Source: Cryobacterium sp. Y11 (lineage in GTDB: Bacteria; Actinomycetota; Actinomycetes; Actinomycetales; Microbacteriaceae). From it: 64,000 bases of DNA. The stretch's first letter is position 1. Each line of letters begins with the position of its first letter. Location of the stretch: the NCBI RefSeq assembly GCF_002929535.1, contig NZ_PJJO01000056.1:1-64000 (forward strand). The letters run 5' to 3'. The notes below the pieces were generated by a model. That model worked only from the letters and a program-made list of their open reading frames with translations, was not told where the DNA came from and made no database searches. The position numbers were made by a program, and so were the translations under genes. Positions 1 through 8,938 of this stretch are shown here, in pieces.

Positions 1-84
1 ATCGCGTCCACCGCAACCACCATCGACCACGCCCGCAACTTCTTCACCGACGGCACCCCCGTCACCATCCGCAAGGGCGCCTAA
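1..84 (+). CDS. C-terminal end of an upstream protein (possibly L,D-transpeptidase)
   Basis: Only the last 27 codons are in the window; they are open from base 1 to a TAA stop. The tail DGTPVTIRKGA resembles the GTPV-I-I/V ending of YkuD-type L,D-transpeptidase domains, but 27 residues are too few to decide. A strong intrinsic terminator follows 50 bases later, which supports a real gene end. The family assignment is a guess; the reading frame itself is likely. Confidence 0.45.
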   Translation: MASTATTIDHARNFFTDGTPVTIRKGA

Positions 85-133
85 GTCGCAGGACTGACCT
101 CCGGCTAGGTCACCAAGAATTCCCGCAGGAACC

Positions 134-175
134 AGGCGGGCCCCACGTGCACAGCACGCAGGGCCCGCCTCTTTT
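134..175 (+). terminator. Intrinsic terminator after the upstream gene
   Basis: A perfect 10-bp inverted repeat, AGGCGGGCCC at 134-143 and GGGCCCGCCT at 161-170, is followed directly by CTTTT. This fits a Rho-independent terminator for the gene ending at base 84. Confidence 0.8.
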
Positions 176-311
176 GCATGTGTGCCAGCTACCCGCATCC
201 ATTGGTCAAGGCGCTAGCCGCACCCGCTCGCTGGCCGAGGATCTCGATCGTTCGCACGCTCACGCCTCGGTCGGCGCGTCCACTGGTCGACACCGCTGAG
301 CGGTTTTTCGG

Positions 312-384
312 TGGGCGATGCGGGACTTGAACCCACGACCTCTTCCGTGTGAAGGAAGCGCGCTACCAGCTGCGCCAATCGCCC
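312..384 (-). tRNA. tRNA-Val (anticodon CAC)
   Basis: Read on the minus strand, the acceptor stem GGGCGAT pairs with ATCGCCC, with discriminator A. The anticodon arm is CTTCC-TTCACAC-GGAAG, giving anticodon CAC (codon GUG). The T-loop is TTCAAGT and the molecule is 73 nt. CCA is not encoded. It points away from the Gly/Cys/Val cluster, so the two valine tRNAs of this locus come from separate transcripts. Confidence 0.95.
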
Positions 385-510
385 AAATATACTCACACCA
401 TCAACCGAAGTTGCTACTGCGACTTTTGATACTAGCCCAGACTGGAGCGTCGCCGCACATCGACGGCGCGCACGGTGTGGCGCGGGCTAACCAGGGACCA
501 GCTAAACGTG

Positions 511-572
511 GCGCGGGAGCTGCGCCGCTTCGCGGGAGGCCGAACTGGGGCGTACTGGCGCAGGTCCCGCGC
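511..572 (+). repeat. Dispersed GC-rich intergenic repeat, copy A (one unit)
   Basis: About 62 bases beginning GCGCGGGAGCTGCGCCGCT and ending GGCGCAGGTCCCGCGC. They align almost base for base with copies at 30891 and 59437. The unit is partly palindromic, with CGCGGGA and TCCCGCG at its ends. This copy has one unit only. It lies between tRNA genes and overlaps no credible gene. Confidence 0.75.
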
Positions 573-624
573 AGCCCGCACCCCACCCGCACCACACGGC
601 GCAACACGCCGTAAACGGCTCAGT

Positions 625-654
625 TTGGTTTCCGTCTTGCTATTCGGCTAGAGT
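625..654 (+). promoter_or_regulatory. Putative promoter of the tRNA Gly-Cys-Val cluster
   Basis: TTGGTT at 625-630 and TAGAGT at 649-654 are separated by 18 bases. The predicted start near 661 lies about 22 bases before the tRNA-Gly gene. The call rests on spacing and -10 similarity only. Confidence 0.5.
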
Positions 655-682
655 CTCTGAGTACGCAGAAATGCGGACAGTT

Positions 683-754
683 GCGGATGTGGCGCAGTGG
701 TAGCGCATCACCTTGCCAAGGTGAGGGTCGCGAGTTCGAATCTCGTCATCCGCT
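683..754 (+). tRNA. tRNA-Gly (anticodon GCC)
   Basis: The acceptor stem GCGGATG pairs with CATCCGC, with discriminator T. The anticodon arm is TCACC-TTGCCAA-GGTGA, giving GCC, and the T-loop is TTCGAAT. Length is 72 nt and CCA is not encoded. It is first of three tandem tRNAs. Confidence 0.96.
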
Positions 755-812
755 CGAATGTATTGGAATCGGTCGCAAGACCGGTTCCAATTCGTTTGGT
801 ATGAACCCAACT

Positions 813-883
813 GGTGGATTGGCCGAGAGGCGAGGCAGCGGCCTGCAAAGCCGTTAACACGGGTTCGAATCCCGTATCCACCT
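813..883 (+). tRNA. tRNA-Cys (anticodon GCA)
   Basis: The acceptor stem GGTGGAT pairs with ATCCACC, with discriminator T as is usual for cysteine. The anticodon loop CTGCAAA carries GCA. The T-arm is CGGG-TTCGAAT-CCCG. Length is 71 nt, and it lies 58 bases after tRNA-Gly in the same direction. Confidence 0.96.
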
Positions 884-926
884 CTGTTCTTTGTGCACGA
901 CGTTAGACCGTACTTCCCAGAATCTT

Positions 927-998
927 GGGCGATTGGCGCAGCGGTAGCGCGCTTCCCTGACACGGAAGAGGTCACTGGTTCGATCCCAGTATCGCCCA
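927..998 (+). tRNA. tRNA-Val (anticodon GAC)
   Basis: The acceptor stem GGGCGAT pairs with ATCGCCC, with discriminator A. The anticodon arm CTTCC-CTGACAC-GGAAG gives GAC. Length is 72 nt. It is last of the three-tRNA cluster and shares its acceptor and anticodon-stem sequence with the minus-strand tRNA-Val(CAC). Confidence 0.96.
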
Positions 999-1024
999 CA
1001 CAGCATTTCGAGCAAACATAGAAG

Positions 1025-1047
1025 CCCCGGTCAGCCGGGGTTTTTTT
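1025..1047 (+). terminator. Terminator of the tRNA cluster
   Basis: CCCCGG at 1025-1030 pairs with CCGGGG at 1035-1040 across a TCAG loop, followed by seven T residues. This is a textbook intrinsic terminator 26 bases after tRNA-Val(GAC). Confidence 0.9.
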
Positions 1048-1213
1048 GTGCCCAAAACCCGTCGTGCGCGGTGCTAGGTAATCGGCCGACCTGTGTGCCC
1101 TGGTACGACATCCGCTGCTCACGTAGGTGTATAAGGGCATAATCGTGAAAACGGATGCCGCTTCCGGGTCGGGGGTGAGAGTTCAGCCAGGGCGCACTCT
1201 CACACCGCTGTCG

Positions 1214-2278
1214 CTACCGAGTCACCCGTACGATTTTCGGCAAGGTCAACGTCTGAGCGAACTTCGGCGTGCCCAGGTAACGCGCTATTAACGCATGCGT
1301 GCCGACTTTTAGCGATGTGTACGCGAACCTGGCCGAGCCGTTCTTGAGCGCCACCGGGCTGCCGACCTTCGTCGTTACGTCGTAGAACTGCACGTAGCCG
1401 GTCACCGTCGCGGCGCCCAGGCGTGGCGCGAATTTCGCCACGCCTGTGACGACGGTGCCGACCTTGACCGCACTTTTCGGCGACACGGTCAGCGTTCCGG
1501 CGATCTTGGCGGCCGTGGCCGCCTTGGCCACAACAGTGACCGTCACCACTGGTGAGGTCGACGAGTCATAGAACACCGCGAAACTCTTCGCAGTGATGCG
1601 GTGCACCCCAACGGACAGGCTCGTCGTGGTCAGCGTGGAATGCCATTCGCCGAAGACCTGGTCGCCAACCAACGGCTGGCCGTTGTCGAAGAAAGAAATT
1701 TCATCGCCGAATCGCGGGCCGTTTAATGCTCGACCCTGACTATCGGTGACGTCTGCTGTGAAGGTGATGGATTGTCCGGCCGTGATGGTGCCGGACGGCT
1801 TAGCGATTAGCGTGGTCTTCGTGTCAGGGCCGACCGGTACGACGTAATCAAAGGTTTTTGAGGCCGGAGCGAAGTTGGCATCTCCGAGGTAGTCCACTCG
1901 AAACTGGCGCGTTCCGGCCACGCTGGGCTGGGCGTCGGAGAAGAAAATGCCGGCCGTGTCGCTCGGCAAGAGTTCCCGTGTATCAGTGGGGCTGCCCGGT
2001 TCGAGGGAAACGACGCGCACGGTCCCGGTTGGAACAGCGGTGGCGGGAGCGACGCCCGATATCTCGCCATATACGGATGCGAATTGCCCGGCGAAGTAGA
2101 AGTCGTAGGTGCTGGCCACAATGCTGACCGTGCCGCGTTCCGTGGAGAGGGCCGGGGCATCCGTTGCCGCCGATGCTGGCGGTGCGACGATCAGGGCGCC
2201 GAGCACGGCCGCGATTGCCAGCGCGGAGAGGTGCCAGGAGCGCTTTGCGCCAGGGCGGGTGGTGGGTGAAGGTGTCAT
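1214..2278 (-). CDS. Secreted Ig-like repeat protein
   Basis: A 354-residue protein. The first ~36 residues form a signal peptide: basic KRSWH, hydrophobic LSALAIAAVLGALIVA, then PPASA-AT as cleavage site. The rest reads as three Ig-like beta-sandwich repeats of the bacterial Ig_3/Big type, with recurring G-T-V-x-F/V-Y/D and G-x-H-x-I/L-x-A-x-Y patterns, and no membrane anchor or sortase motif at the C-terminus. It is probably an exported structural or adhesive protein; no enzyme motif is visible. ATG at 2278 is chosen because AAAGAAG precedes it and the signal peptide begins there. It is divergent from thrS; the minus frame stays open opposite thrS, but upstream of 2278 it is only a shadow. 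Confidence 0.85.
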   Translation of the reverse strand: MTPSPTTRPGAKRSWHLSALAIAAVLGALIVAPPASAATDAPALSTERGTVSIVASTYDFYFAGQFASVYGEISGVAPATAVPTGTVRVVSLEPGSPTDTRELLPSDTAGIFFSDAQPSVAGTRQFRVDYLGDANFAPASKTFDYVVPVGPDTKTTLIAKPSGTITAGQSITFTADVTDSQGRALNGPRFGDEISFFDNGQPLVGDQVFGEWHSTLTTTSLSVGVHRITAKSFAVFYDSSTSPVVTVTVVAKAATAAKIAGTLTVSPKSAVKVGTVVTGVAKFAPRLGAATVTGYVQFYDVTTKVGSPVALKNGSARFAYTSLKVGTHALIARYLGTPKFAQTLTLPKIVRVTR

Positions 2279-2458
2279 GTCTCGCTTCTTTGCAGTCGGT
2301 AGTGCGTGGGCCCCCAAATTAAGGACAAAGTACTCCCGAATGCGCTCGGTCAGAAGGGTGTAGGGGCGTAAACAGTGCTGGGGTCGCCTGCAACCGACGA
2401 CGGGCCCCGCGCGCGCCGCTAAAGTTGACGGGTAGGCAAACAACAGGGAGTTATACAC

Positions 2459-4474
2459 GTGGCTGACGGCTTTGCGCTTTTCACCGACCGATCCGTTGTC
2501 GCAATGCGCGTCAATGGTGAGTTGAAAGATCTGGCGGCCACCGTGTTGCCGACGGATGCTGTCGAACCGGTCAGCATAAATTCTCCCGACGGCCTGAACA
2601 TTTTGCGTCACTCGGCCACCCATGTGTTGGCCCAGGCCGTGCAGACCGTCAACCCGGCCGCCCGCCTCGGTATCGGCCCGTTTATTACCGACGGCTTCTA
2701 CTACGATTTCGACGTGGCCGACCCGTTCACTCCTGACGACATCAAATCGCTTGAAAAGGCGATGGATCGCATCATTCGCCAGGGCCAGCGTTTCGTGCGC
2801 CGCGTCGTCACCCACGACGAGGCCCGAGCCGAACTCGCCGCCGAACCCTACAAGCTCGAGCTCATCGGAATCAAGGGCGGCCCCGGCGAGGGTGGCGACG
2901 CCGGCAATAACAGCGCGACCGCCGACGAAGAATCGGTCGAGGTCGGCGGTGCCGAGCTGACCATCTACGACAACGTCGACCCGAAGACGGGCGAGACGGT
3001 CTGGAAGGACCTCTGCCGCGGCCCGCACCTGCCCAACACTCGCATGATCGGCAACGGTTTCTCGCTCACCCGCCTGGCCGCGGCGTACTGGCGCGGCTCG
3101 GAGAAGAACCCGCAGTTGCAGCGCATCTACGGCACCGCCTGGCCGACCAAGGACGAACTGCGCGCCTACCAGACCCGCCAGGAAGAAGCGGCCAAGCGCG
3201 ATCACCGCAAGCTCGGTGCCGAACTCGACCTGTTCAGTTTTCCCGAGGAGATCGGCTCTGGCCTGGCTGTGTTCCACCCCAAGGGTGGCATCATTCGGCA
3301 GGAGATGGAGAGCTACTCCCGTAAGCGCCACTCCGAGGCCGGCTACGACTTTGTTTACTCGCCGCACATCACCAAGTCGACCCTGTTTGAAACCTCCGGC
3401 CACCTCGACTGGTACCGCGAGGGCATGTTTCCCCCGATGCACCTCGACGAGGAACGCGACGACACCGGCCACGTCACCCGTCAGGGCGTCGATTACTACC
3501 TCAAGCCGATGAACTGCCCGTTCCACAACCTCATTTTCAAGTCCAGTGGCCGCAGTTACCGTGAGCTGCCGATGCGCCTGTTTGAGTTCGGATCGGTCTA
3601 TCGCTACGAAAAGTCCGGCGTGCTCAACGGGCTCACCCGGGTCCGTGGAATGACCCAGGACGACGCCCACATCTACACGACCAGGGAAGGCATGAAGGAG
3701 GAGCTCACCAGCACCCTCAACTTCGTGCTGCAACTGCTCGCTGACTACGGCCTCGAGGATTACTACCTCGAGCTGTCCACGAAAGATCCGAAGAAATTCG
3801 TCGGCAGCGACGAAGCCTGGGACGAAGCCACCGAAACTCTTCGTGAGGTCGCCGAAGCATCCGGTCTTGATCTCGTCGCCGACCCAGGCGGAGCGGCCTT
3901 TTATGGCCCCAAGATCTCCGTGCAGGCGAAGGATGCCATCGGTCGCACCTGGCAGATGTCGACCATTCAGCTCGACTTCAACCTGCCGGAGCGGTTCGAC
4001 CTCGAATACACCGCTAACGACGGCAGCCGCCAGCGCCCGGTGATGATTCACCGCGCCTTGTTTGGCTCGATCGAGCGCTTCTTCGCCGTACTCACCGAGC
4101 ACTACGCCGGAGCTTTCCCGGTGTGGCTTGCCCCGGTGCAGGTTGTGGGCATTCCCGTCTCCGAGCAGTACGGTCCGTACCTTGATGACGTGATCGCCAC
4201 CCTCAAGAAGGCCGGTGTGCGCGCGGAGGTCGACCATTCCGACGATCGCATGCAGAAGAAGATCCGCACCCACACCAAGGCGAAGGTGCCGTATCAACTC
4301 ATCGTCGGCGAAGACGACCAAGCCAACAATGCGGTGAGCTTTCGGTACCGCGATGGCACCCAGCAGAACGGGGTCCCCGTCGCCGAGGCTGTGCGCCTGA
4401 TCGTGGAATCCATCGAGAACCGCTCGCAGGTCACCACCACGCCCGTCGTGGCCGTGGCCGAAGTGCAGGCGTAG
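2459..4474 (+). CDS. thrS: Threonyl-tRNA synthetase
   Basis: A 671-residue class II synthetase that charges tRNA-Thr with threonine in the cytoplasm. An N-terminal TGS-like segment (about residues 15-45) leads into the editing domain, with H51-x3-H55 in RHSATH and the paired CRGPH near residue 187. The catalytic core has the zinc ligands in MNCPFH (near 353) and IHRALFGS (near 530). The C-terminus is the anticodon-binding domain. Start is GTG at 2459, preceded by CAGGGAG; shorter starts would cut the TGS region. Length is normal for actinobacteria. It is the first gene of a run continuing into the HIT gene one base after the stop. Confidence 0.97.
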   Translation: MADGFALFTDRSVVAMRVNGELKDLAATVLPTDAVEPVSINSPDGLNILRHSATHVLAQAVQTVNPAARLGIGPFITDGFYYDFDVADPFTPDDIKSLEKAMDRIIRQGQRFVRRVVTHDEARAELAAEPYKLELIGIKGGPGEGGDAGNNSATADEESVEVGGAELTIYDNVDPKTGETVWKDLCRGPHLPNTRMIGNGFSLTRLAAAYWRGSEKNPQLQRIYGTAWPTKDELRAYQTRQEEAAKRDHRKLGAELDLFSFPEEIGSGLAVFHPKGGIIRQEMESYSRKRHSEAGYDFVYSPHITKSTLFETSGHLDWYREGMFPPMHLDEERDDTGHVTRQGVDYYLKPMNCPFHNLIFKSSGRSYRELPMRLFEFGSVYRYEKSGVLNGLTRVRGMTQDDAHIYTTREGMKEELTSTLNFVLQLLADYGLEDYYLELSTKDPKKFVGSDEAWDEATETLREVAEASGLDLVADPGGAAFYGPKISVQAKDAIGRTWQMSTIQLDFNLPERFDLEYTANDGSRQRPVMIHRALFGSIERFFAVLTEHYAGAFPVWLAPVQVVGIPVSEQYGPYLDDVIATLKKAGVRAEVDHSDDRMQKKIRTHTKAKVPYQLIVGEDDQANNAVSFRYRDGTQQNGVPVAEAVRLIVESIENRSQVTTTPVVAVAEVQA

Positions 4475-4475
4475 C

Positions 4476-5090
4476 GTGCCGGCGATTCCGTCCGATCGGC
4501 TGCGCGGCTCCGACGCCGCTGACAACGGCGCGGGGGAGACATCCTCTGAATTTGCCGGTGTTCCGGATGCCTTCCAACGGCTCTGGACGCCGCATCGGAT
4601 GGTCTATATCCAGGACGGACAGCAGCCGCACCCTGACGATTGCCCGTTCTGCATCGCGCCGACCCTCGGCGACGAGAAGGCGCTAATCGTGGCGCGGGGC
4701 ACCCACGCCTATGTGCTGCTCAACCTGTTTCCGTACAACAGCGGCCACCTTCTCGTCTGCCCGTATCGGCACGTCGCCACCTACGACCAGGCCACACCGG
4801 AGGAGATCGCCGAAATTGGCGAGCTCACCCAGATCGCCATGCGGGTACTCACCCAAGTGTCGAACTGCGACGGTTTCAACATCGGCATGAACCAGGGGCG
4901 CATCGCCGGGGCCGGCATCGCCGAGCACCTGCACCAGCACCTCGTGCCCCGCTGGGCTCTCGATTCGAACTTCTTTCCGATCATCGCTGGCACGAAAGCA
5001 ATTCCGCGCCTGCTCGGCGACGTGCGTCGTGAGATTGCCGACGGCTGGCCAGGTGCTGTGACGCCCGCGGCAGCGACGGCCGCTCAATAG
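4476..5090 (+). CDS. HIT-domain nucleotide hydrolase/phosphorylase
   Basis: A 204-residue histidine-triad protein. The signature HLHQHLVPRW lies near residues 149-158 and holds the catalytic histidines. DDCPFC near residue 56 gives a zinc-binding CxxC. The architecture matches the actinobacterial Ap4A phosphorylase-like group, so action on diadenosine polyphosphates or other nucleotides is likely; the substrate is not provable here. The GTG start is one base after the thrS stop. In mycobacteria the equivalent gene also follows thrS but leads into phosphatidylinositol-synthesis genes, which are absent here. Confidence 0.92.
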   Translation: MPAIPSDRLRGSDAADNGAGETSSEFAGVPDAFQRLWTPHRMVYIQDGQQPHPDDCPFCIAPTLGDEKALIVARGTHAYVLLNLFPYNSGHLLVCPYRHVATYDQATPEEIAEIGELTQIAMRVLTQVSNCDGFNIGMNQGRIAGAGIAEHLHQHLVPRWALDSNFFPIIAGTKAIPRLLGDVRREIADGWPGAVTPAAATAAQ

Positions 5091-5176
5091 CTTTTCCCCG
5101 GCTGGGCAGCGTGCTGGCGCGCCCCGGCCATCCGTTCGACCGTCGCCAGACGACCAGACCACCACCGCGCAAGGAA

Positions 5177-5182
5177 TAGGAT
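5177..5182 (+). promoter_or_regulatory. Possible -10 element of pdxS (near-leaderless)
   Basis: TAGGAT ends seven bases before the pdxS ATG, so transcription would begin at or one base before the start codon. AAGGA lies too far upstream (about 14 bases) to be an ideal ribosome site. No clear -35 is seen. Confidence 0.4.
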
Positions 5183-5189
5183 CGTAGTT

Positions 5190-6092
5190 ATGACTGAATC
5201 AACCTCCGCCGAGCAGGTCGGCTCGAGCCGCGTCAAGCGTGGACTCGCCGAAATGCTCAAGGGCGGCGTCATCATGGACGTCGTCACCGCTGCCCAGGCT
5301 CGTATTGCTGAAGACGCTGGCGCTGTCGCCGTCATGGCTCTCGAGCGCGTTCCCGCCGACATCCGCTCGCAGGGTGGTGTTGCTCGCATGAGCGACCCCG
5401 ACCTGATCGACAGCATCATCGCCGAGGTCAACATTCCGGTCATGGCGAAGGCCCGCATCGGTCACTTCGTCGAAGCTCAGATTCTTGAGGTGCTCGGCGT
5501 CGACTACATCGACGAGTCTGAAGTGCTCAGCCCCGCCGACTACATGAACCACATCGATAAGTGGAACTTCACCATCCCCTTCGTCTGTGGCGCCACCAAC
5601 CTCGGTGAGGCACTTCGCCGCATCAACGAGGGCGCGGCCATGATCCGCTCCAAGGGCGAGGCCGGCACCGGCGACGTTTCCGAAGCCACCAAGCACATCC
5701 GCACCATCAACGGCGAGATCAAGCGCCTCACCTCGATGAGCCGCGACGAACTGTACGTTGCCGCCAAGGAGCTGCAAGCTCCCTACGAACTCGTCGCCGA
5801 GATCGCCTCGACCGGCAAGCTGCCTGTCGTGCTGTTCACCGCTGGCGGCGTCGCCACCCCAGCCGACGCAGCCATGATGATGCAGCTCGGTGCTGACGGC
5901 GTGTTCGTCGGCTCTGGCATCTTCAAGTCCGGCAACCCGGAGCAGCGCGCAGCGGCCATCGTCAAGGCCGTCACGTTCTACGACGACGCCAAGGTCATCG
6001 CGGATGTCTCGCGCGGCCTCGGCGAGGCCATGGTGGGCATCAACGTGTCCGACATCGCCGAACCGCACCGGCTCGCAACGCGCGGCTGGTAG
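5190..6092 (+). CDS. pdxS: Pyridoxal 5'-phosphate synthase subunit PdxS
   Basis: A 300-residue (beta/alpha)8 synthase that builds pyridoxal 5'-phosphate from ribose 5-phosphate, glyceraldehyde 3-phosphate and ammonia. [13 protein letters not shown] is the N-terminal family signature. The Schiff-base lysines are in VMAKARIGH (near residue 86) and [10 protein letters not shown] (near 155). Length and sequence are fully typical. pdxT follows 11 bases downstream and supplies the ammonia. The ATG at 5190 sits just after a TAGGAT -10-like hexamer. Confidence 0.98.
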   Translation: MTESTSAEQVGSSRVKRGLAEMLKGGVIMDVVTAAQARIAEDAGAVAVMALERVPADIRSQGGVARMSDPDLIDSIIAEVNIPVMAKARIGHFVEAQILEVLGVDYIDESEVLSPADYMNHIDKWNFTIPFVCGATNLGEALRRINEGAAMIRSKGEAGTGDVSEATKHIRTINGEIKRLTSMSRDELYVAAKELQAPYELVAEIASTGKLPVVLFTAGGVATPADAAMMMQLGADGVFVGSGIFKSGNPEQRAAAIVKAVTFYDDAKVIADVSRGLGEAMVGINVSDIAEPHRLATRGW

Positions 6093-6103
6093 CGCATCCG
6101 TTC

Positions 6104-6745
6104 GTGACGATTATTTCGATGGGCGCCCGACCGGCAGAAACCGCTGTACCGGCAGGACTGCGGGTCGGGGTGCTCGCGCTGCAGGGCGACTTTCGCGAGC
6201 ACGCGCAGGTGTTGCGCGAGCTCGGCGCGGAGGTCTCCCTGGTGCGCCGTCCGGAAGAACTGGACCAGATCGATGGTTTGGTCATTCCGGGCGGCGAATC
6301 GAGCGTCATGGACAAGCTGGCCCGCACCTTCGGACTTGCCGAACCGCTCAGCGCTGCCATCCGCGGCGGGCTCCCGGTCTATGGCACCTGCGCGGGCCTG
6401 ATCATGCTCGCCGACACAATTCTCGACGGCATGAACGGCCAGCAGGGCCTCGGCGGGCTCGACATCGTGGTGCGTCGCAACGCTTTCGGCTCGCAGACTG
6501 CGTCCTTCGAGACCGACCTCGACATTCCGGTGCTCGGTGACAAGCCGGTGCACGCCGCTTTCATTCGGGCGCCGGTCGTGGAGACTGTCGGCCCGCGGGC
6601 GAGTGCTCTGGCCACTCTCGCCGACGGGCGGTGCGTGGCCGTCGAACAGGGCAATCTGCTCGGCACGTCCTTTCACCCAGAAATCACCGGAGAATACCGT
6701 TTTCACCAGTATTTCCTGCAGAAACTGGTCGCGGCCGCCCGCTGA
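6104..6745 (+). CDS. pdxT: Pyridoxal 5'-phosphate synthase glutaminase PdxT
   Basis: A 213-residue class I glutamine amidotransferase subunit that releases ammonia from glutamine for PdxS. Visible motifs are VGVLALQGDFREH at the N-terminus, PGGESS, the nucleophilic cysteine in GTCAGL (near residue 96) and the His-Glu pair in SFHPEIT (near 191). The GTG start at 6104 leaves a 17-residue extension before LRVGVLALQG; a later start cannot be excluded. The short gap to pdxS argues for co-transcription. Confidence 0.96.
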   Translation: MTIISMGARPAETAVPAGLRVGVLALQGDFREHAQVLRELGAEVSLVRRPEELDQIDGLVIPGGESSVMDKLARTFGLAEPLSAAIRGGLPVYGTCAGLIMLADTILDGMNGQQGLGGLDIVVRRNAFGSQTASFETDLDIPVLGDKPVHAAFIRAPVVETVGPRASALATLADGRCVAVEQGNLLGTSFHPEITGEYRFHQYFLQKLVAAAR

Positions 6746-6782
6746 TCACGCCGCTCAATTGTGCCAAGTGCGGGACTGTGGC

Positions 6783-6788
6783 TAGGGT
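6783..6788 (+). promoter_or_regulatory. -10 element for a leaderless mini-ORF
   Basis: TAGGGT ends exactly six bases before the ATG at 6795, the geometry of leaderless actinobacterial promoters. TTGTGC at 6759-6764, 18 bases upstream, is a weak -35 candidate. Confidence 0.45.
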
Positions 6789-6794
6789 TCAGAC

Positions 6795-6824
6795 ATGACT
6801 CAGACACGCAGTGGTCAACGATGA
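6795..6824 (+). CDS. Putative leaderless 9-codon leader peptide
   Basis: ATG at 6795 opens a 9-residue frame, MTQTRSGQR, that ends in TGA at 6822-6824. The stop overlaps the ATG of the DUF1697 gene (6821) as ATGA. A -10-like TAGGGT lies six bases before the first ATG, so ribosomes could start on the 5' end and re-initiate on the downstream gene. Two arginine and two glutamine codons are present but no run of one amino acid, so classical attenuation is not evident. Prediction only. Confidence 0.4.
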   Translation: MTQTRSGQR

Positions 6825-7390
6825 CCCGTTATGTAGCACTCCTTCGAGGAATCAACGTCAATGGCATCACTATCGCCATGGTCGATCTCGCCGACACCTT
6901 TCATGAGCTCGGCTACACCGACATTAAGACGGTGCTGGCGAGCGGCAACGTGCTGTTCAGCATCGATAGTCCGCTTGCCGATGCTCAGCTGACTAAAAAA
7001 GTGGATGCCGCAGCCCTCAAGGCGCGCATTGAAGCGGCCTTGACGGCCCGCTTCCAGTACGATGCGTGGATCGTGCTCATCGACGCGGAATCGCTTGACC
7101 GCATCGTGCGTTCGTATCCCTTCGACGCCGAACGCGACGGCTGGCATCCGTATGTCATGTTCTCCTCCGACTCCGGCCACCTCAGCGAACTCGCCGGCCA
7201 CGCCAAGGAACTCAACGCTACCGACGAGCGAATTGAACTCGGCCACGGCGTGCTGTACTGGGAGGTACGTAAGGCAGTCGGTATCAAGAGCGCGTTCAGC
7301 AAGAAGAGCGCCAAGCTGAAATATCGCGACACCACGACGACCCGCAACTTGCACACGCTGCACAAGCTGCTGGAAGTCACAGCGGGATAG
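6821..7390 (+). CDS. DUF1697 family protein
   Basis: A 189-residue protein with the DUF1697 opening MTRYVALLRGINVNG and the conserved stretch TVLASGNVLFSI. The family is widespread in bacteria and its biochemical role is unknown. ATG at 6821 is chosen because homologues begin with this motif; the upstream in-frame extension has no family similarity. It has no good Shine-Dalgarno sequence. Instead its ATG overlaps the stop of a 9-codon mini-ORF, suggesting translational coupling. Confidence 0.9.
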   Translation: MTRYVALLRGINVNGITIAMVDLADTFHELGYTDIKTVLASGNVLFSIDSPLADAQLTKKVDAAALKARIEAALTARFQYDAWIVLIDAESLDRIVRSYPFDAERDGWHPYVMFSSDSGHLSELAGHAKELNATDERIELGHGVLYWEVRKAVGIKSAFSKKSAKLKYRDTTTTRNLHTLHKLLEVTAG

Positions 7391-7542
7391 ACTGAATGGG
7401 CACCTCAGTGTGCACCAACCATGCACGGCCAGGCCGCTCGAATGCCGGCTGGCAGTGCCGTATGACGGTGCCGTATGGCACTAGCGCACGGCGTCTGATT
7501 GATCGAGCACTGCAACTGAACCAACACAGTAACGGGAGATGT

Positions 7543-8307
7543 ATGTCCGGGCATTCCAAGTGGGCCACCACCAAGCACCAGAAGGCCGTCACCGACTCGC
7601 GTCGGGCCAAGGCTTTCGCCAAGCTCATCAAGAACATCGAGGTTGCAGCTCGGCTGGGCGGCGCCGACCTCTCGGGCAACCCGACACTGGTCGACGCTAT
7701 TCAGAAGGCCAAGAAGACTTCCGTTCCCAACGACAACATTGACCGCGCCGTCAAGCGTGGCGGTGGGCTGTCTGGTGAGCAGGTCGATTACACGACCATC
7801 ATGTACGAGGGCTACGCCACTCACGGTGTCGCGATCATGATCGAATGCCTCACCGATAACAAGAACCGGGCCGCAGCCGAGGTGCGCACGACCATGGCCC
7901 GAAACGGCGGAGCCATGGCTGACCCGGGCAGCGTTGCCTACAACTTTCACCGCAAGGGTGTTGTTGTCGTCAAGCGCACCGCGACCCTCACCGAAGACGA
8001 CATCATGCTCGCTGTGCTCGACGCCGGCGCCGAAGAGGTCATCGACGAGGGTGACACCTTCGAGATCTTCTCGGACGTGAGTGACCTCGTCGCGACCCGC
8101 ACCGCGCTGCAAGCTGCGGGAATCGACTATGAGTCGGCTGATATCGCCTTTGTGCCGTCGCTGAAGATTGAGGTCGACGCCGAGACTGCCCGTAAGGTGT
8201 TTCACCTGATCGACGCGATGGAAGACCTCGACGACGTGCAAAACATCTACTCCAACTACGAGCTGTCGGCCGAGGTTCAGGCCGTACTCGCCGCCGAGTC
8301 GGAGTAG
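7543..8307 (+). CDS. yebC: YebC/PmpR family protein
   Basis: A 254-residue cytoplasmic protein with the classic start [18 protein letters not shown]. The family includes transcriptional regulators; recent work links YebC-type proteins to translation of difficult motifs. ATG at 7543 is supported by GGGAG nine bases upstream and by the conserved N-terminus. ruvC starts four bases after its stop, the usual yebC-ruvCAB arrangement. Confidence 0.97.
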   Translation: MSGHSKWATTKHQKAVTDSRRAKAFAKLIKNIEVAARLGGADLSGNPTLVDAIQKAKKTSVPNDNIDRAVKRGGGLSGEQVDYTTIMYEGYATHGVAIMIECLTDNKNRAAAEVRTTMARNGGAMADPGSVAYNFHRKGVVVVKRTATLTEDDIMLAVLDAGAEEVIDEGDTFEIFSDVSDLVATRTALQAAGIDYESADIAFVPSLKIEVDAETARKVFHLIDAMEDLDDVQNIYSNYELSAEVQAVLAAESE

Positions 8308-8311
8308 TTCG

Positions 8312-8938
8312 ATGGCGGTCCGGGTTCTCGGCATCGACCCGGGCCTGACCCGCTGCGGTGTCGGCGTTGTCGACGTCGAGGGCAACCGTTCGGCGCGCCT
8401 CGTCGACGTGACCGTGCTGCGCAGCGCTCCCGATCTGCCCCTAGAGCAGCGGTTGCTGCTGCTGTCCCAGGGCCTCGAAGAGATGCTCGACCGACACCGG
8501 CCACAGTTCATTGCCATCGAGCGGGTCTTTGCTCAGCACAACGTGCGAACGGTGATGGGTACTGCTCAAATAAGCGGTGTTGCGTTGCTTTTGGCCGCAC
8601 AACGCGGACTGGCGGTGACCCTGCACACCCCGAGCGAGGTGAAGGCGGCCATTACCGGCTATGGTTCGGCCGATAAGAAGCAGGTCGGCACCATGGTCGC
8701 CCGCATTCTGGGCCTGACCGAGATTCCGAAACCGGCCGATGCAGCGGATGCCCTCGCCCTCGCGATTTGCCATGCCTGGCGCACCGGAGCCGCCGGTGGC
8801 ACCCTGCCGTCCGTCGCTTCGGTCAAGGCCGCTGCGCCGTCGTTCGGAACGCTGACCCCGGCCCAGAAAGCCTGGCGAGCAGCCGAACGTGGGGCGGTGC
8901 GCGCTGTGTCGGCGGTGCCCCGTAGTCTTAAGGGGTGA
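8312..8938 (+). CDS. ruvC: Holliday junction endonuclease RuvC
   Basis: A 208-residue resolvase that cuts Holliday junctions during recombinational repair. The acidic active site is visible: Asp in VLGIDPG, Glu in IAIERVF, and two Asp in the [14 protein letters not shown] region. The C-terminus is about 20-30 residues longer than E. coli RuvC, which is common in actinobacteria. The ruvA GTG overlaps its TGA stop. Confidence 0.97.
   Translation: MAVRVLGIDPGLTRCGVGVVDVEGNRSARLVDVTVLRSAPDLPLEQRLLLLSQGLEEMLDRHRPQFIAIERVFAQHNVRTVMGTAQISGVALLLAAQRGLAVTLHTPSEVKAAITGYGSADKKQVGTMVARILGLTEIPKPADAADALALAICHAWRTGAAGGTLPSVASVKAAAPSFGTLTPAQKAWRAAERGAVRAVSAVPRSLKG

Larger units (their letters stand above)
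390..682. other. Intergenic stretch between divergent tRNA genes
   Basis: No credible protein gene is present. The stretch holds promoter sequence for both tRNA transcripts and one copy of the dispersed GC-rich repeat (511-572). Confidence 0.6.

Noticed and set aside
640-1140. A 166-codon minus-strand frame across the tRNA cluster
   Set aside because: It is made of antisense tRNA sequence, a known source of spurious proteins.
2279-4525. Very long minus-strand open frame extending the Ig-like protein upstream across thrS
   Set aside because: It lies exactly opposite thrS, has shadow composition of a reversed high-GC gene, and the signal peptide and ribosome site place the true start at 2278.
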